A DNA stretch of 64,000 bases from Smallanthus sonchifolius (Eukaryota; Streptophyta; Magnoliopsida; Asterales; Asteraceae): the NCBI GenBank assembly GCA_023525975.1, contig CM042042.1:627501-691500 (forward strand), in the 5' to 3' direction. Positions 47,701 to 58,660 of this stretch are shown here, piece after piece. The notes beneath the pieces are model-generated. The model was not told the origin of the DNA. It ran no database searches and saw nothing but the letters and a program-made list of their open reading frames with translations. The translations under genes were made by a program, and so were the position numbers. The first letter of the stretch is position 1. Each line of letters starts with the position of its first letter.

Positions 47701-49326
47701 AGGTAGAGGGATACGAACGATTTTGTCCCTACAGATGATTTCGGCTTGGTTTTTGGACAACCAATCCATGCCAACTATTATGTCGAAACTGCCAAGTGTA
47801 ACTGGCATGAGATCGATGTCGAGTTTGTGACCAGATAGTCCCAACTTACACCCCTCGAGGATATGAGTTGCCTCGATTAGTTTACCGTCAGCTATTTCTA
47901 TGGAATATTTGTGCTCTAACGGGGTTTTGGTCAGCTCTAAGTGTTTACTAAAGTTTTCGGAAATAAAACTCCTATCGGCACCAGTATCAAAGAGAACAGA
48001 AGCAAAATGATCGTTTAAAGGAAACATACCAGTGACAACATTTTGATCTTTACGAGCTTCACTTGAACCAATTACGAAGGCCCGACCCTTCGCACCATTA
48101 CCGTTGCCATTACCATTACCACCCTGATGGTTGCCGTTTCCGTTCCCATTACCAGCCTTCTTCAGTTGAGGGCAATCCCGCTTGTAGTGCCCTTCCTTGC
48201 CACACTCAAAACACCCTTTAGGCGCCTCACCAGTCGGTGCCTGTTTAGCTTGTAGATCCCCTCTACAATCCTTGGCCGAATGGCCCATCTTCCCGCACCT
48301 CTGGCAACGGTACCTGTCGCACGCCCCAGTATGATGAAAGTTGCATTTATTACACTTAGGGTACTTACCAGCATAAGATCCCTGATTCTGCTGAGCCGAG
48401 TTAGACTGTGAATGGCTCTTAGCAGGCTCGAACTTTCGTTGCTGATGATGCTGCTGTTGAGGCGGATTGGACTGAGAAGACTTGAAATGTGGACTTTCAA
48501 ACTTACGCTTATTATCTGCCAGCTTAGAAAGTGCTCTCCTGGGAGGAAGTGTACCCTGTGCGACCGCCTGATCGGTCAACCTGTGAGCCAAACGGATGGT
48601 TTGCTGGATAGTGGTGGGGTTGGATGATGTCACCATACTCTGAATTTGAGGGACTAGACCCTCGATAAACCTCTCAATGCGCTTGTACACTGGAGTCACC
48701 ATCTGTGGGCACAAAGTAGCTAGTTCATGAGAGCGGGTAGTGTAGGCTTCGATCTCTGACCCTTCCATCTTGAGGTTCCAGAACTCGACCTCAAGCTTCT
48801 GCACCTCATCGCGAGGGCAGTACTCCTCTGTTAACATAGTCTTGAACTCATTCCATGGCAAAGCATTTGCCATTTCTAGAGTCAGCATTTGTACCTGGGT
48901 GTTCCACCAGGTGAGGGCTGGACCCTCCAGTGTGCCAGATGCAAACTTCACCTGGTTGGCTTGTGGGCAGTTGCACATAGCAAAGACAGACTCTGTCTTC
49001 TCCATCCAGCGGAGTAGACCTACAGCTCCTTCGGCTCCACTAAAAGTGTGGGGCTTACAGTCCATAAATGTCTTATAAGTGCAGGCCTGTTGGTGGTTGT
49101 TCTGACCTGGATTAAATATAAAGAATGCGTTCAGGGACAAATAAGATTCGGAAGTGAGTTCAGAATGAATGTTGACTCGTTAAAGTCGACAGATGATAGA
49201 TTTACCTCCATTCGGGTTGGCTGCCAAAGCCTCAGCCACACGCTCGTTAATCATAGCAGTAAGCTCTGCTGGGGTCAGATTGATGCTACCACGCCCGGCG
49301 TTACGTCCACCTCTTCGTCCAGACAT
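44698..49326 (-). CDS. Gag-Pol polyprotein with chromodomain (Tekay-like)
   Basis: The long frame (49140-44698, 1480 codons) is uninterrupted. Order by codon in that frame: capsid (about 20-200, TYKTFMDCKPHTFSGAEGAV), two CCHC knuckles (about 277 CQRCGKMGH and 313 CFECGKEGH), protease (386, LFDTGADRSF), RT (FIDD at about 722), RNase H (CDAS at 865, YTDHKSLQ), integrase zinc finger (1060-1095), D,D,E (DFITKL, SDRDARF, QSERTIQ), and a chromodomain (about 1427-1473). All catalytic motifs are present. The true N terminus is probably MSGRRGGRNAGRG at 49326. A 99-nt GT-AG stretch (49107-49205) would join it in phase to QNNHQQAC, giving about 1509 residues; otherwise translation starts at 49140. The RNA-packaging, cleavage, copying and integration functions are those known for the family. 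Confidence 0.93.
49107..49205 (-). other. Candidate intron in gag
   Basis: On the minus strand the donor is GGAG/GTAAATC and the acceptor TTTAATCCAG/GTCAG. Without splicing the MSGRRGG frame runs into a stop after SIICRL. With it, the frame continues into the conserved capsid. The stretch also contains an in-frame ATG (49140) for the downstream ORF. Confidence 0.55.
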
Positions 49327-49576
49327 GTTCTTCACATTCACAAATACAAAATCATGAGCAAAAATACATCGCATATCATTGTCATACAAGTATAAGTAAA
49401 TAACAGAAAATTAAACCACAACATCTAACATTTCAATAATAATACTTGATAAAATAAATTGTAAAGGCTACAAAGTACTTTCAATCAAACATCAAAATCC
49501 AGAAATATCTGTTGGATGGGAACAACCCTGCCCATCTAGGTTTAAATAAAAGCAAAATAACTCAAAAGATAGTCTA

Positions 49577-50266
49577 TCAGTCATCATCACTGTCAACTGA
49601 AGTCACACCAGAAACAGTATCCTCATCCTCATCCTGTTCCTCATCATTACCCTGCTCTTCATCCTCACCCTGCTCCTCCTCCTGCTCAACCTCTGCAGCA
49701 TTGGCAGCCTCAAGCTGCTCCTCCAGCTGCTCAATCCTAGCCTCTGCTGCCTCGAGGTTAAGGCGCTGGACGTTCACTTGATCTCGTAACTCATAGTATG
49801 CTGCTGCTAGTTGGTCTTGCACAGTGTTCAACCTTCCCTGGTTGTTAAGCAGCTTCTCCACTCTCTGGTCAGTCTTGTATCCACGCTGTAGTAGCCCGGT
49901 GATCTCACCAGCAGCCTTGCGCATGTTTCTGATCTCTCGGTCCATCTTAGCTACAAATGCAGCTAGAACCTGCTCAGGTGGATATCTCAACGGTGGCAAA
50001 GTTCGCGAAGTAGAAGAGGAAGAAGTAGGAATGTCAGCAGCAAGTGGAGGTGGAACCTGCTCCTCGCGGATCCAACTCCTAATCATGTCGGGATACCAAT
50101 CCCAATGCTCCGTGTCGTCTCTAATACGCACATGGAATGGCTCGCCATACACTCTAGTATCATCAATGGGCGTCATCCTTCGCCTCTTTGGCTCGGGTGA
50201 AGGTACTGTTGGAACCTCGGGTTCCTGCTCGATCGGGGAATCTGGTGACTTGGGTGAATGAGACAT
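49577..50266 (-). CDS. Extra ORF upstream of gag: coiled-coil protein with acidic tail
   Basis: 229 residues on the sense strand between the PBS and gag. The N terminus is Pro/Ser-rich (MSHSPKSPDSP) with a basic KRRRMTP patch, a possible nuclear signal. The middle has a folded-looking segment (EHWDWYPDMIRSWIREEQV). Residues about 105-195 are heptad-rich (VEKLLNNQGRLNTVQDQLAA, EARIEQLEEQLEAANAA), and the tail is almost all Glu/Asp. No known domain. It is intact in this young element, so it is probably expressed and used. The two small ORFs at 18.65-19.24 kb in the non-autonomous element occupy the same place. Extra ORFs before gag are known in some plant gypsy lineages such as Ogre; the role of this one is unknown. 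Confidence 0.75.
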   Translation of the reverse strand: MSHSPKSPDSPIEQEPEVPTVPSPEPKRRRMTPIDDTRVYGEPFHVRIRDDTEHWDWYPDMIRSWIREEQVPPPLAADIPTSSSSTSRTLPPLRYPPEQVLAAFVAKMDREIRNMRKAAGEITGLLQRGYKTDQRVEKLLNNQGRLNTVQDQLAAAYYELRDQVNVQRLNLEAAEARIEQLEEQLEAANAAEVEQEEEQGEDEEQGNDEEQDEDEDTVSGVTSVDSDDD

Positions 50267-50379
50267 TTCCTGTAGTGTGATGAGTCAGTGTACTGTATGA
50301 GTGTAAGTGTTGTGTAACTAATGCAAGTGTGTGGTTAAAGTCTAGAATGCAATGCAATTCCTAGTTCACTAAAACCAAT

Positions 50380-50392
50380 GGCTCTGATACCA
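50380..50392 (-). other. Primer binding site (initiator tRNA-Met) of the Tekay-like element
   Basis: On the minus strand, three bases after the 5' LTR, TGGTATCAGAGCC matches the 3' end of initiator tRNA-Met in complement. It primes minus-strand DNA synthesis. Confidence 0.9.
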
Positions 50393-50395
50393 ATC

Positions 50396-53017
50396 TGTCA
50401 CACCCCCAAATCCCACTAACGGAGTTTTACCGTTTTGGAAGGTGACACATCAGGATCTCAGTCATTAGTTACACGGAACGACTCTATATGAATTTAAATA
50501 AACCACTAATGCTGCTCATAGTCACGAGACAACAAAAGTTCAAGTTTGAAAACGTTGCGGAAGCGTAAACATAAACCAATGCAAGTAAAAGTAAGTTGCG
50601 CAAAACAAAGCGCCCAAAACCATGCAGTTTAAGTAAATAACGTAAATTCAATGTTCGATAGTGATAAGACTCCATGCATGCCCTATGCTCGTGCTTGGAT
50701 ACCTTAGTGACCTGAGAAAGACATGCTAAAAAGTGTCAACACAATGGTTGGTGAGTTCATAAAGTAATGTAAGTAAATCCAATTGTTTAACGCAAGCATC
50801 CCATGCTCAATGTTTGTCAGATAAAGTAATTATTGTTTACCGATAGATAGCTAGTCTAATGCATTGCTACTTTAAGTGTTCGCAACCGAAGCTGACTATT
50901 TGTATGTTTGAATGCCTCCAGCCATGTCTACCGAACACTGGCTAATGTTTAGGCAAATTTTACACCCGTTGACCTCCAATCATAGTTAGAGCGACTAACT
51001 CGGGTGGGGCTTTGTCAAAACCCAGTAGTACTACTCAAAATCCCCTCGCTATTCCCCAATACTAACGGTTCGAAATGTAAGGACTTGTTTGGTATGTTTG
51101 TGCACTTTCAGTACGCAAGCGGTAAAACAGTAATACAGAATCCCATAATATTTGAAATGTTTGAAAGCATGTTTTCTCCCCCAAAAAGGAAAACAAGTAA
51201 AATAGGGGTTATGAAACTCACCTGAGTGCGTATGCAAGTATGAAAGCTAAGAAGCAACTGCTGGACTTCTAACTGCCACCTATAACCGTAGTCTATAAGT
51301 GCGTGTTCGTGATGTTCGATATAGACCCATATATCCAAACAATGTTGTTGTTAAAGGTTTTAGAAAATAGTTTGCAAGTGCGACTCAAGTTTGACACGAC
51401 GACCCGTTGGTGACACGTTTGTGTTTTAATGTTTGAGTTGCATACTAACACATAGCACACAATTGATCATACGATGGCACGTAGCAACAAATCCTATTTG
51501 TTCTAGAAAGATAGCATGTTTCCATTAATGGCAGGTTTCCATAATTAGTAAGTTTCTATAAATAGTAACCATGTTCGGGTTTCACATCATTGTTATCATA
51601 TGCTTGCAGGTTTCAATTCAAGTAGCACATAGCAATCATCATATCCTACAACAATTCTATTCTACTTAGCATGTTTGACTTGGTTCCGATAAAGTTTCTA
51701 TTTTTAGCAACCTATGATGAGCATGCGCGTTATATAATCATCAATCAAGTTTACACACATTATCATGTCATGTCAAGTACAAAACCATCATCAAGAAGCA
51801 ATAGAATTCAAAACAAGTGAAAGATTGAAAAACTGAAAAACTAAATTATCTTTCTGTTAACAACGATCCCTCGCGGTACGCGATAGATGAGAGGGTTATC
51901 CCTCGCGGTACGCGAGAAGATTAGGAACTCGCCCGGTTGACTTGTCTCTCGCGGTACGCGAGAGAATTGGACCTGGGTTTTCGCGGTACGCGAGAGGACC
52001 AAAAATCAGGCCCGACTAAATTGTCTCTCGCGATACGCGAAAGACTCGCCCGTGGGTCTTCGCGGTACGCGAATAGCCTGTTCGACAGCAAGGTAAATTA
52101 AACATTAGGGTTTAGCCGTTTCTCATGCAATACAACGATTTCATCAGTAAAGTTCTTGACTTTTATCATGTTCTACACCATTATAACATTACTAGTTTCA
52201 TTATTCAACAATTAATCAATCAAATAACACTAGGGTTTAGCAAAACATCATAAATCAACAATTATCATCAAATACCAATCAAGCTTGCAACTTTATTATG
52301 AAAATCATCATGTTTGGATGGATCTAAGGTCTGATCTAACTGTAAGAATCAAAAAGTATTCAAATCGGTCGAAACAACTTACGTGTGGATGTTAGAAACG
52401 CAAAGAGGATTCCGAATACGCGTTTAGTTCCAAGATTGAAGCTTGAATGAGCGATCCTTGCTTGGTTGCAGGTTCAATTTCGTGAGAGAGGGTGAGAGAG
52501 AGAGAGAGACGGCGAGATTGAGAGAGAGAGTGATTTAGGTTAGAAACTTTTATAAAAATCTTTTTATAAATCTTGTACGGGCTTTTACTAACGGGTTTGG
52601 GTAATTACGGGCTTTTAATTTAACTTTAACTAATTAATAATTAAAACCCTTTAACTAATTTATTTTATAAAAATACAATCTTTATAAAATAGCAGATAAA
52701 TAAGCAGTCCGGTAAATCTACGCGATTTAACGAAAATTTACGTAATTCACAGATAATTCACGTAGCACGTAAAAGCACATAATTTATATTCATTATAAAT
52801 TATTTATTGCTTGAATTATTATTTATTGCTTATCACCAACGTTCCGGGTTCGACTCGTGTGTGATCCGATGTGTGTGAACTAACTGACACATTTAATTAA
52901 TCCTAATTAAATGCAATGTATGTGTGACGAACTAAGATAACTGAGTTTGTAACGAAAAATGTTTGAACTAACGAGGTTTGAGTTAACGGAGTTAACCTGA
53001 AAATGTCGGATGTCACA
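50396..53017 (-). repeat. 5' LTR of the Tekay-like element
   Basis: Same length as the 3' LTR (2622 bp), with two observed differences. Carries the promoter for element RNA and the palindrome array at 51869-52074. Confidence 0.95.
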
Positions 53018-53391
53018 GTACAAGAAGATACTCGCGGTCGTCCAACTTTGAAAAAGCAACAACAAAGGAAACAGGATGTCGCGAGAAACAACTCATTCAC
53101 AGGATCCCAACAAAGCAAATGTGACCCTGCGAGACACAGCTTGTACATTGCGTCACAAGACTCTATACAAGCGATTTCGGTCATTCAACACCGTCGTTCA
53201 ACGAAGGGTAAAGGAAAGCAACCACAAGATGATAACGCCCATCTTGGTTTTCCATTGATTATGGGGAAAGATGCGGTTAACAATATAAATTGTTTTAAGG
53301 ATTCGATACCGTCTGTGTTTCATCCGTACATTTCACATATACAGGATGTAAATCCCGACGGTAACTGTGGTTTTCGATCGGTAGCTTTGGG

Positions 53392-53759
53392 TAGAGGTGC
53401 ACAAACCGGATTTTTTTCGGATCCGAAAACGTTGGTCAACGATCGGACACGAGGGAACCGGTTCCGGATCGGATCCGGTTTTGGGAGTGGAGAGGTGGAA
53501 CCTATTTGGAACCGGATCTGACTAAATATCCGATTTTATCCGATTGGATCCAAATTTTTTCCGGATTTTTTTGTGTCCGATTTTGTCCGGTTCCATTTTG
53601 TCCGATTTTTATCCGGTCCGGATAAAACCTTGGAACCGGTTCTAGATCCGGCGGATCCTAAAAAATCCGGTCCGGTTCTTTTTTATCCGGTTAGGGTCGG
53701 ATCCGGTTTCGGATTATCTTTCAGATCGGATCCGGATCCGGTTTGTTTGTGCACCTCTA
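53392..53759. mobile_element. hAT-type MITE in the OTU exon, TSD GCTTTGGG
   Basis: Ends TAGAGGTGCACAAACCGG and CCGGTTTGTTTGTGCACCTC followed by TA are inverted repeats. The 8-bp flanks GCTTTGGG match exactly (53384-53391, 53760-53767). The inside is built of GGATCCGGTTCC-type words. Length 368 bp. Same terminal family as the element at 5094-5720. It lies between VALG and LG of the OTU domain. Confidence 0.93.
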
Positions 53760-54274
53760 GCTTTGGGCTTAGGGTTAAATGAAAACTGGTGGATTTTTAT
53801 CCGACAACAACTTCTACAGGAGATGGACAATAAAGAGAAATGGTGGAGAACTGTTTTTGACAGAGTCACCTTTCAAGAGTATGATAGGCTACGTCACACG
53901 ATAGATTGACAGGATGTGAAAGCCGCACCAGTTAGTCGTTGGATGTCGATGCCATACACAGGACTCCTAATTGCTCAAAGATTAGGGGTGATTGTTCATC
54001 TTTTAAGCATCGCCAGTAATCAAACATTTTTTTCCATTGTGGTTTGGTCCAAACGTTCACGCTATCGTTAGTTCACGTCAACAGGGCTCATTTCATCCAC
54101 GTCAAGTTAGACGGAGATTTTCCGATTCCCACGCCGAATGCACTTTGGAATTTGCACCGAAATGATGATGCAGCAAAATGGGAAAATATATACAGTGATC
54201 GTATTGAACGATTTAAGAAAATAATGGCTACTAATGGATCTAGATTTCCACAATACTTTACGAATCACGGATGA

Positions 54275-55208
54275 TGTTTGTTTAATATTGAATTTTATCT
54301 GATTAATTTTAATTATTTGTCATCTTAATTATTTTAAATTAATTTTAACTTTATTATAATTAATATTTTATTAGGTTTTTATTAATTTTAATTAAATATA
54401 ACTAATTTTAATTAAATATTCTATACGCCACGTATAGGTCAATACGTAGCGTATAGAATACCAAAGGTTGGTGGCTATACGCCACGTATTGATCTATACG
54501 AGGCATATAGCCTTTTGATAAACCAGGTTGATGCCTCGTACATGGCCAAACGAACCAAAAAACACACACAAACACCTACGCGACCCGGCAAGAAAAGCTC
54601 GTTCATTTCGACCCGGCAAAAAAAACTTCGTAAAGGTATGTATCTCAACTCCCGATCATTAATGTTAGGTTTATATTGAATATTAGCGGGTAAAACTGGG
54701 TAGATTAGCGATTTTTACACTGAAACTTAAGAGCTATACGCCACGTATAGGTCCATACGTGGCGTATAGTTCATCTGAGGAAGACGATGAAGCCATACGC
54801 CACGTATAGTCCTATACGCTGCGTATGGCTCATGTTCTCGGCAACTTGGCCTTCGTATGACTTGGTTGCCCGCGTATGGCTTGGGTTGCCCGGTAACAGG
54901 CCTACGTATGGCTTGGGTTGCCAGCGTATGGCTTGGTTACCCGGTAACAGCCTATACGCCACGTATAATTCTATACGAGGCGTATAGGTTTAAAAAAAAA
55001 ATATTATTTATTATTATTATTATTATTATTTATTATTATTATTTAAAATAAAAACAATATATTATTATTATTATTTATTTATTATTATTTTAAATAAAAA
55101 CAATATATTATTATTATTTATTATTTTTATTATTTAAAATAAAAACAATATATTATTATTTATTATTATTTAAAATAAAAAATTAAAGACAATTAATTAT
55201 TATCAGAT
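54275..55208. promoter_or_regulatory. Region between the two MULE genes, with palindrome array and TTA-rich repeats
   Basis: Five nested-palindrome modules (54420, 54476, 54733, 54793, 54951) with arms GCCACGTAT against ATACG(TA/AG/TG/CT)GC, in the likely promoter of gene 2. CGTATGGCTTGGTTGCC-type words repeat at 54854-54950. At 54995-55190 a unit of TTATTATTA plus TTTAAAATAAAAACAATATA is repeated about four times. Confidence 0.6.
54420..54989. repeat. Nested-palindrome array, middle of the MULE
   Basis: Modules such as CTATACGCCACGTATAGG, then TC and CATACGTGGCGTATAG. Most modules here keep the CCACG/CGTGG arm, unlike the GCATCG arms of the left array. Confidence 0.85.
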
Positions 55209-55390
55209 ATGGCGGATCATGATTATGATATTAAGATGTAGCAGCTAGACGATCTTGCACACTACAATTTTCTGGATTTTTCGGCCGATTCGGAGGCGTA
55301 TGCCCGGTGCCAGAAGCTCCGGGAGATGTGGTTGGGCCCAGGTGATAAGCGACCACAGTTTTATGCATTAAAGGGTGTAACATATTTTAT

Positions 55391-56867
55391 CACTGGCCAC
55401 TGGGCACAAGATTGCCCAAGATACAATCAATGTGGTGGTGGTCCTGAGTACCCAAACTATCAGGAAAATTATAATCAAGACTACCACCCGAGCGGACCAC
55501 CTGAACAAGACAACTATCAATCTGAACTGGATGTCATCCGGTCAGATATGAAGGAGATGACCAAAGTGGTACAAGCAGTGGTGCAGCAACAGGAGAGCCA
55601 GGCAAAAGCTCATCAAGCTTTGATAGATCTTGTTTCCCACTTAACTGGGGTTGTTGCAAGCATCATCAAAGAAGTAGGTAAGCCTTGCAGTGCACATCAA
55701 TCCTCAGATTCTCAAACCACAAACAGTGCACACCTAAATGATGTAAGTCTTCAACCCTCATCTGATTTTTCTGATGTTGAACATACTCCACCACTGGTAG
55801 TAGAGAAAGTGGTGGAGTACAGTGAGTCTGAATCTGATCATAATCAGGATTTAATTTCACAAAATAATCTGAAAAATAAAAATGTGAATAAATCTCTGAA
55901 AATTCCATTCCCTTCGGCTTTGTTCCCACCAGTGTTCCCACCAGTGTTCCCACCAGTGTTCCCACCAGTGTTAAGTGAACGGGATCCAACACAAGATGAA
56001 AGATGGGAGAAATTTGAAAATCATAATATTAATCTACCATTTTTTAAAGAACTTAAGGAAAATCCTGATAATGTTGAGTGCTTGAAAGGTTTGAGTACCC
56101 GTAAACGACGGCACAAATGTCCCGAACAGGTAAAGCTAAGTGTTAGTGTGAATGCTGTGTTTACGGGTACCTTTCCCCCAAAACTCCAAGATCCAGGGAC
56201 ACCTATTATTTCTATACTTATAGGTGAAATTAAACTGGATAGAGTATTGCTGGATCTTGGAGCATCTGTGAGTATAATTCCAGGGAGTCTGTATGATCAG
56301 CACGATTTTGGTCCATTACAGAGAGTTAACACCACCGTGGTGTTGGCTGATCAGACTCCCGCACATCCTCGGGGGATTGTAAAAGATGTGATTGTAAAGG
56401 TAAGAGAGTTTTATTACCCAGTGGATTTCTTGGTGTTGGATTGTGTGAAGAACACAGAGCCAACTATCATTCTGGGTAGACCGTTCTTGGCCACTGCTCA
56501 GGCAAATATTAACTGTGCTGAGGGAACGGTAAGGATGAGGTTTGGGGCTCAGAAAATGAGTCTTAAAATATTTTCAAACTTGCCAACCCTGAAAGCTAAC
56601 AAAGGTGGATCACCTGAAAAGGTGAATCACACAGTCGAGAATGCTTGTGTTGTGTTTGACAGGTCAGCTGAGATGAAGAATGGTGAGACTCCAGACAATG
56701 GGAAGAAAAGGGTCAGAAAGAGAAAGCGGAAAGGGAAGAAACCGCGAGTTCATGATGTAGATCAAGAACTCTTTTCTCTGTTTTTGAAGGCTTGGAAAAA
56801 ATTGGATGATGAGAGGAATTTAAGTGTGGGGAAGGAGGACTGCAAGCATCCTACCCGACCACCATGA
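55391..56867 (+). CDS. Gag C terminus plus aspartic protease of the deleted LTR element
   Basis: Begins with the end of a zinc knuckle (TGHWAQDCP), then an acidic spacer with a coiled coil (VIRSDMKEMTKVVQAVVQQQ), four tandem FPPV units from a 12-bp DNA repeat (about 55922-55973), a segment with LPFFKELKENP and LKGLSTRKRR, and a retropepsin domain: LLDLGASVSIIPGSLYD, then HPRGIVKDVIVKV, VDFLVLD and ILGRPFLATA. The usual Asp-Thr/Ser-Gly of retropepsins is DLGAS here, as in Athila-type proteases. A basic stretch (KKRVRKRKRKGKKPR) lies near the end. The frame is open and runs upstream without a stop through the 46-base LTR remnant into MULE gene 2 (back to 55242). Confidence 0.8.
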
Positions 56868-58660
56868 ACGAAGTAAGGTACACTGCGTCGGGCTTAGGAC
56901 GTTAAACTTAGCACTCTTAGGAGGTAGCCTAAGGTATGTTTTACATTCATGTCTAGTTAAATGAACTTTGCGGGTGTGTTCAATAGAAACCCTCACGAGA
57001 CTCAACTCGTCTACTCGGGCTACCGAGTGGTTTAAAAGGCTTGATGCATATACTAAATGCATCCGTGATTCCTACGAAAGTGAGTTAGGAAATTATTTCT
57101 TTGTTTTTTGTGTGAGCCGGCCAAGTGTGGGGAATTTTCATGGGTTGTCAAGTGAGTGTGCATGTTTTCAAATGAATGCTAGCCCGTTTGTAGAGTTTTA
57201 GAGGTGTGTGTTTTTTGGTTTATATCGAGTCAGTTTTATGTTGTTATACATTGAGTCAGTTTGATGCTTTTGGGTTTGTTTCGAGTTTAATTTTTACAGG
57301 TTTGGATTGATCCACCCGTACTCAGTCTCCATTCGGGTGGTGATGGTTCGAGTTTGATTTTCGTGTAAAAGGCAACCCAATAGCAGATTTTGATGGCGAT
57401 CGCGAAGAAAATGCTATACGATCGTATGAGTTTGGATTGAAGACAGTTACAGCTTGTAACTAGCTAAGTACTTTCCAATTCTTTATATAGTTTTATTTTT
57501 GCATATTTATTTTCATCGTCTCTCATCCTACATTGGGGGCAATGTAGAGTTTAAGTGTGGGGATGGGAGACTGAGTTTGTATAGAAAAAATATATATATA
57601 AAAATTGAAAAATCCATAAAAATTTAAAAATTTTCAAAAATGTCCTTGGATCAGAATTTTTGTAACTAAACGGAAAATGATAGATATAATTGGAAACTTT
57701 GCTTGTGTGATTACATTGAATAATAAATAGAAAACGCATTTGATTTGTAATGTTTTGGTAGGCCCAACCGATCTAAAAAGCTTAAATATCCTGATATTGT
57801 ATCTAGGGTTAATTGACAATTAATTCAGGATGTATTGTGGGTTCTTATCTTAGGGGCTTCGGCAAGGTTGAAACTATCATCATAGTGTGATAGGTACCAC
57901 TATAAGCAAAAATTTATAAGTTTTTAAAATCATTTGGCACCACTTTCTTTTTATGAAAATAAATCCGAAAATTGGTGACGCCCGCAATCCATAATCCATC
58001 TTGCATGAGCTTAATTAAACAAAATTGAGAGCTTGAGTTCAGCCTACGTGTTTCCCTTCGGGATGGTGACTTGAAGGATACACCCATGGGCGGGACTTAA
58101 GTGAATCAATATTGGATGACTAAGTTAGGAGTACGTGTTTCCCTTTGGGATGGCGACTTGAAGGATACACCCATGCTCCGAAGCTTATGTACTTCATGGC
58201 TTAAGAACTGCAGCCTACGTGTCATATATCGTGTTCCAGCGTGATTGAAACACCACTGGGTTAGGTTCATTCATAAAATAATAATAAAAGCTCAAAAACA
58301 TGCGTCCATCGATCCATAATCCCATAATTTTCAAAAACTCGTAAATTAGTGTTTATAGTGGTGGGAAATCTATAAGGTTTAACCCGTGCCTAAACATAAC
58401 TTTGAGATGGGATTAGACTAAGTTGCAGCTTCCTGAATGTGAGACCCATAGAGAAACTGTTGCTTGGTAATAAATAGGATAGTAGATCACAGAATCGGGG
58501 GCTCAATAGATCGGTGGTTGGGTTTAGTCGGATAGAAATACCAATTGTTACAGTCAATGCGTGATTATGTTTTAATTGTATGAGATCATGAGAGCAGGTT
58601 TCAATTATGATTCCATTGCATAATTCTTTTTCGGGACGCAAAAGAGTAAGTGTGGGGATG
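56868..58660 (+). other. 3' internal region of the deleted LTR element
   Basis: Non-coding. Contains GACGTTAAACTTAGCACTC followed by GGAGGTAGCC (56899-56930), typical of the region before the 3' LTR in Athila-like elements. Two near-copies of TACGTGTTTCCCTTCGGGAT plus GGTGACTTGAAGGATACACC lie at about 58046 and 58134. The polypurine tract is at 58648-58660. Confidence 0.6.

Larger units (their letters stand above)
41959..53017 (-). mobile_element. Intact Tekay-like chromovirus (11,059 bp), TSD GTACA
   Basis: Two LTRs of 2622 bp (41959-44580 and 50396-53017) enclose PBS, an extra coiled-coil ORF, gag-pol with chromodomain, and a polypurine tract, all on the minus strand. GTACA flanks both sides (41954-41958 and 53018-53022). 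By eye the LTRs differ at only two positions (44285 A versus 52722 G; 44569 C versus 53006 T), both transitions. That implies a very recent insertion. With the commonly used 1.3e-8 substitutions per site per year, two differences would mean about 30,000 years. It interrupts gene 1 of the MULE. Coding capacity appears complete, so it may be active. Confidence 0.95.
40761..54274 (+). pseudogene. MULE gene 1: FAR1-type DNA-binding domain plus OTU protease, transposase core missing
   Basis: Pieces 40761-41667, 41764-41958, 53023-53391 and 53768-54274 read as one gene. The first encodes an N terminus with three near-repeats of EVSYPTQQTDD, then a FAR1/WRKY-GCM1 domain (WLVCDRHGE, KKLGCPFKLEG, DDSHNHDPSQ). 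A GT-AG intron in phase leads to CRIPLNALDVFWRKLDLK, normally found after the DDE transposase core, which is absent. The last part is an OTU cysteine-protease domain with Asp/Cys in NPDGNCGFR (Cys codon 53366) and His in AHFIHVKLDG. The Tekay-like element split a Gln codon (VV / QED), and a hAT MITE interrupts VALGLG. Other damage: a frameshift near 41860, a stop in place of Trp in HTID-W, and a frameshift near 54040. Confidence 0.8.
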
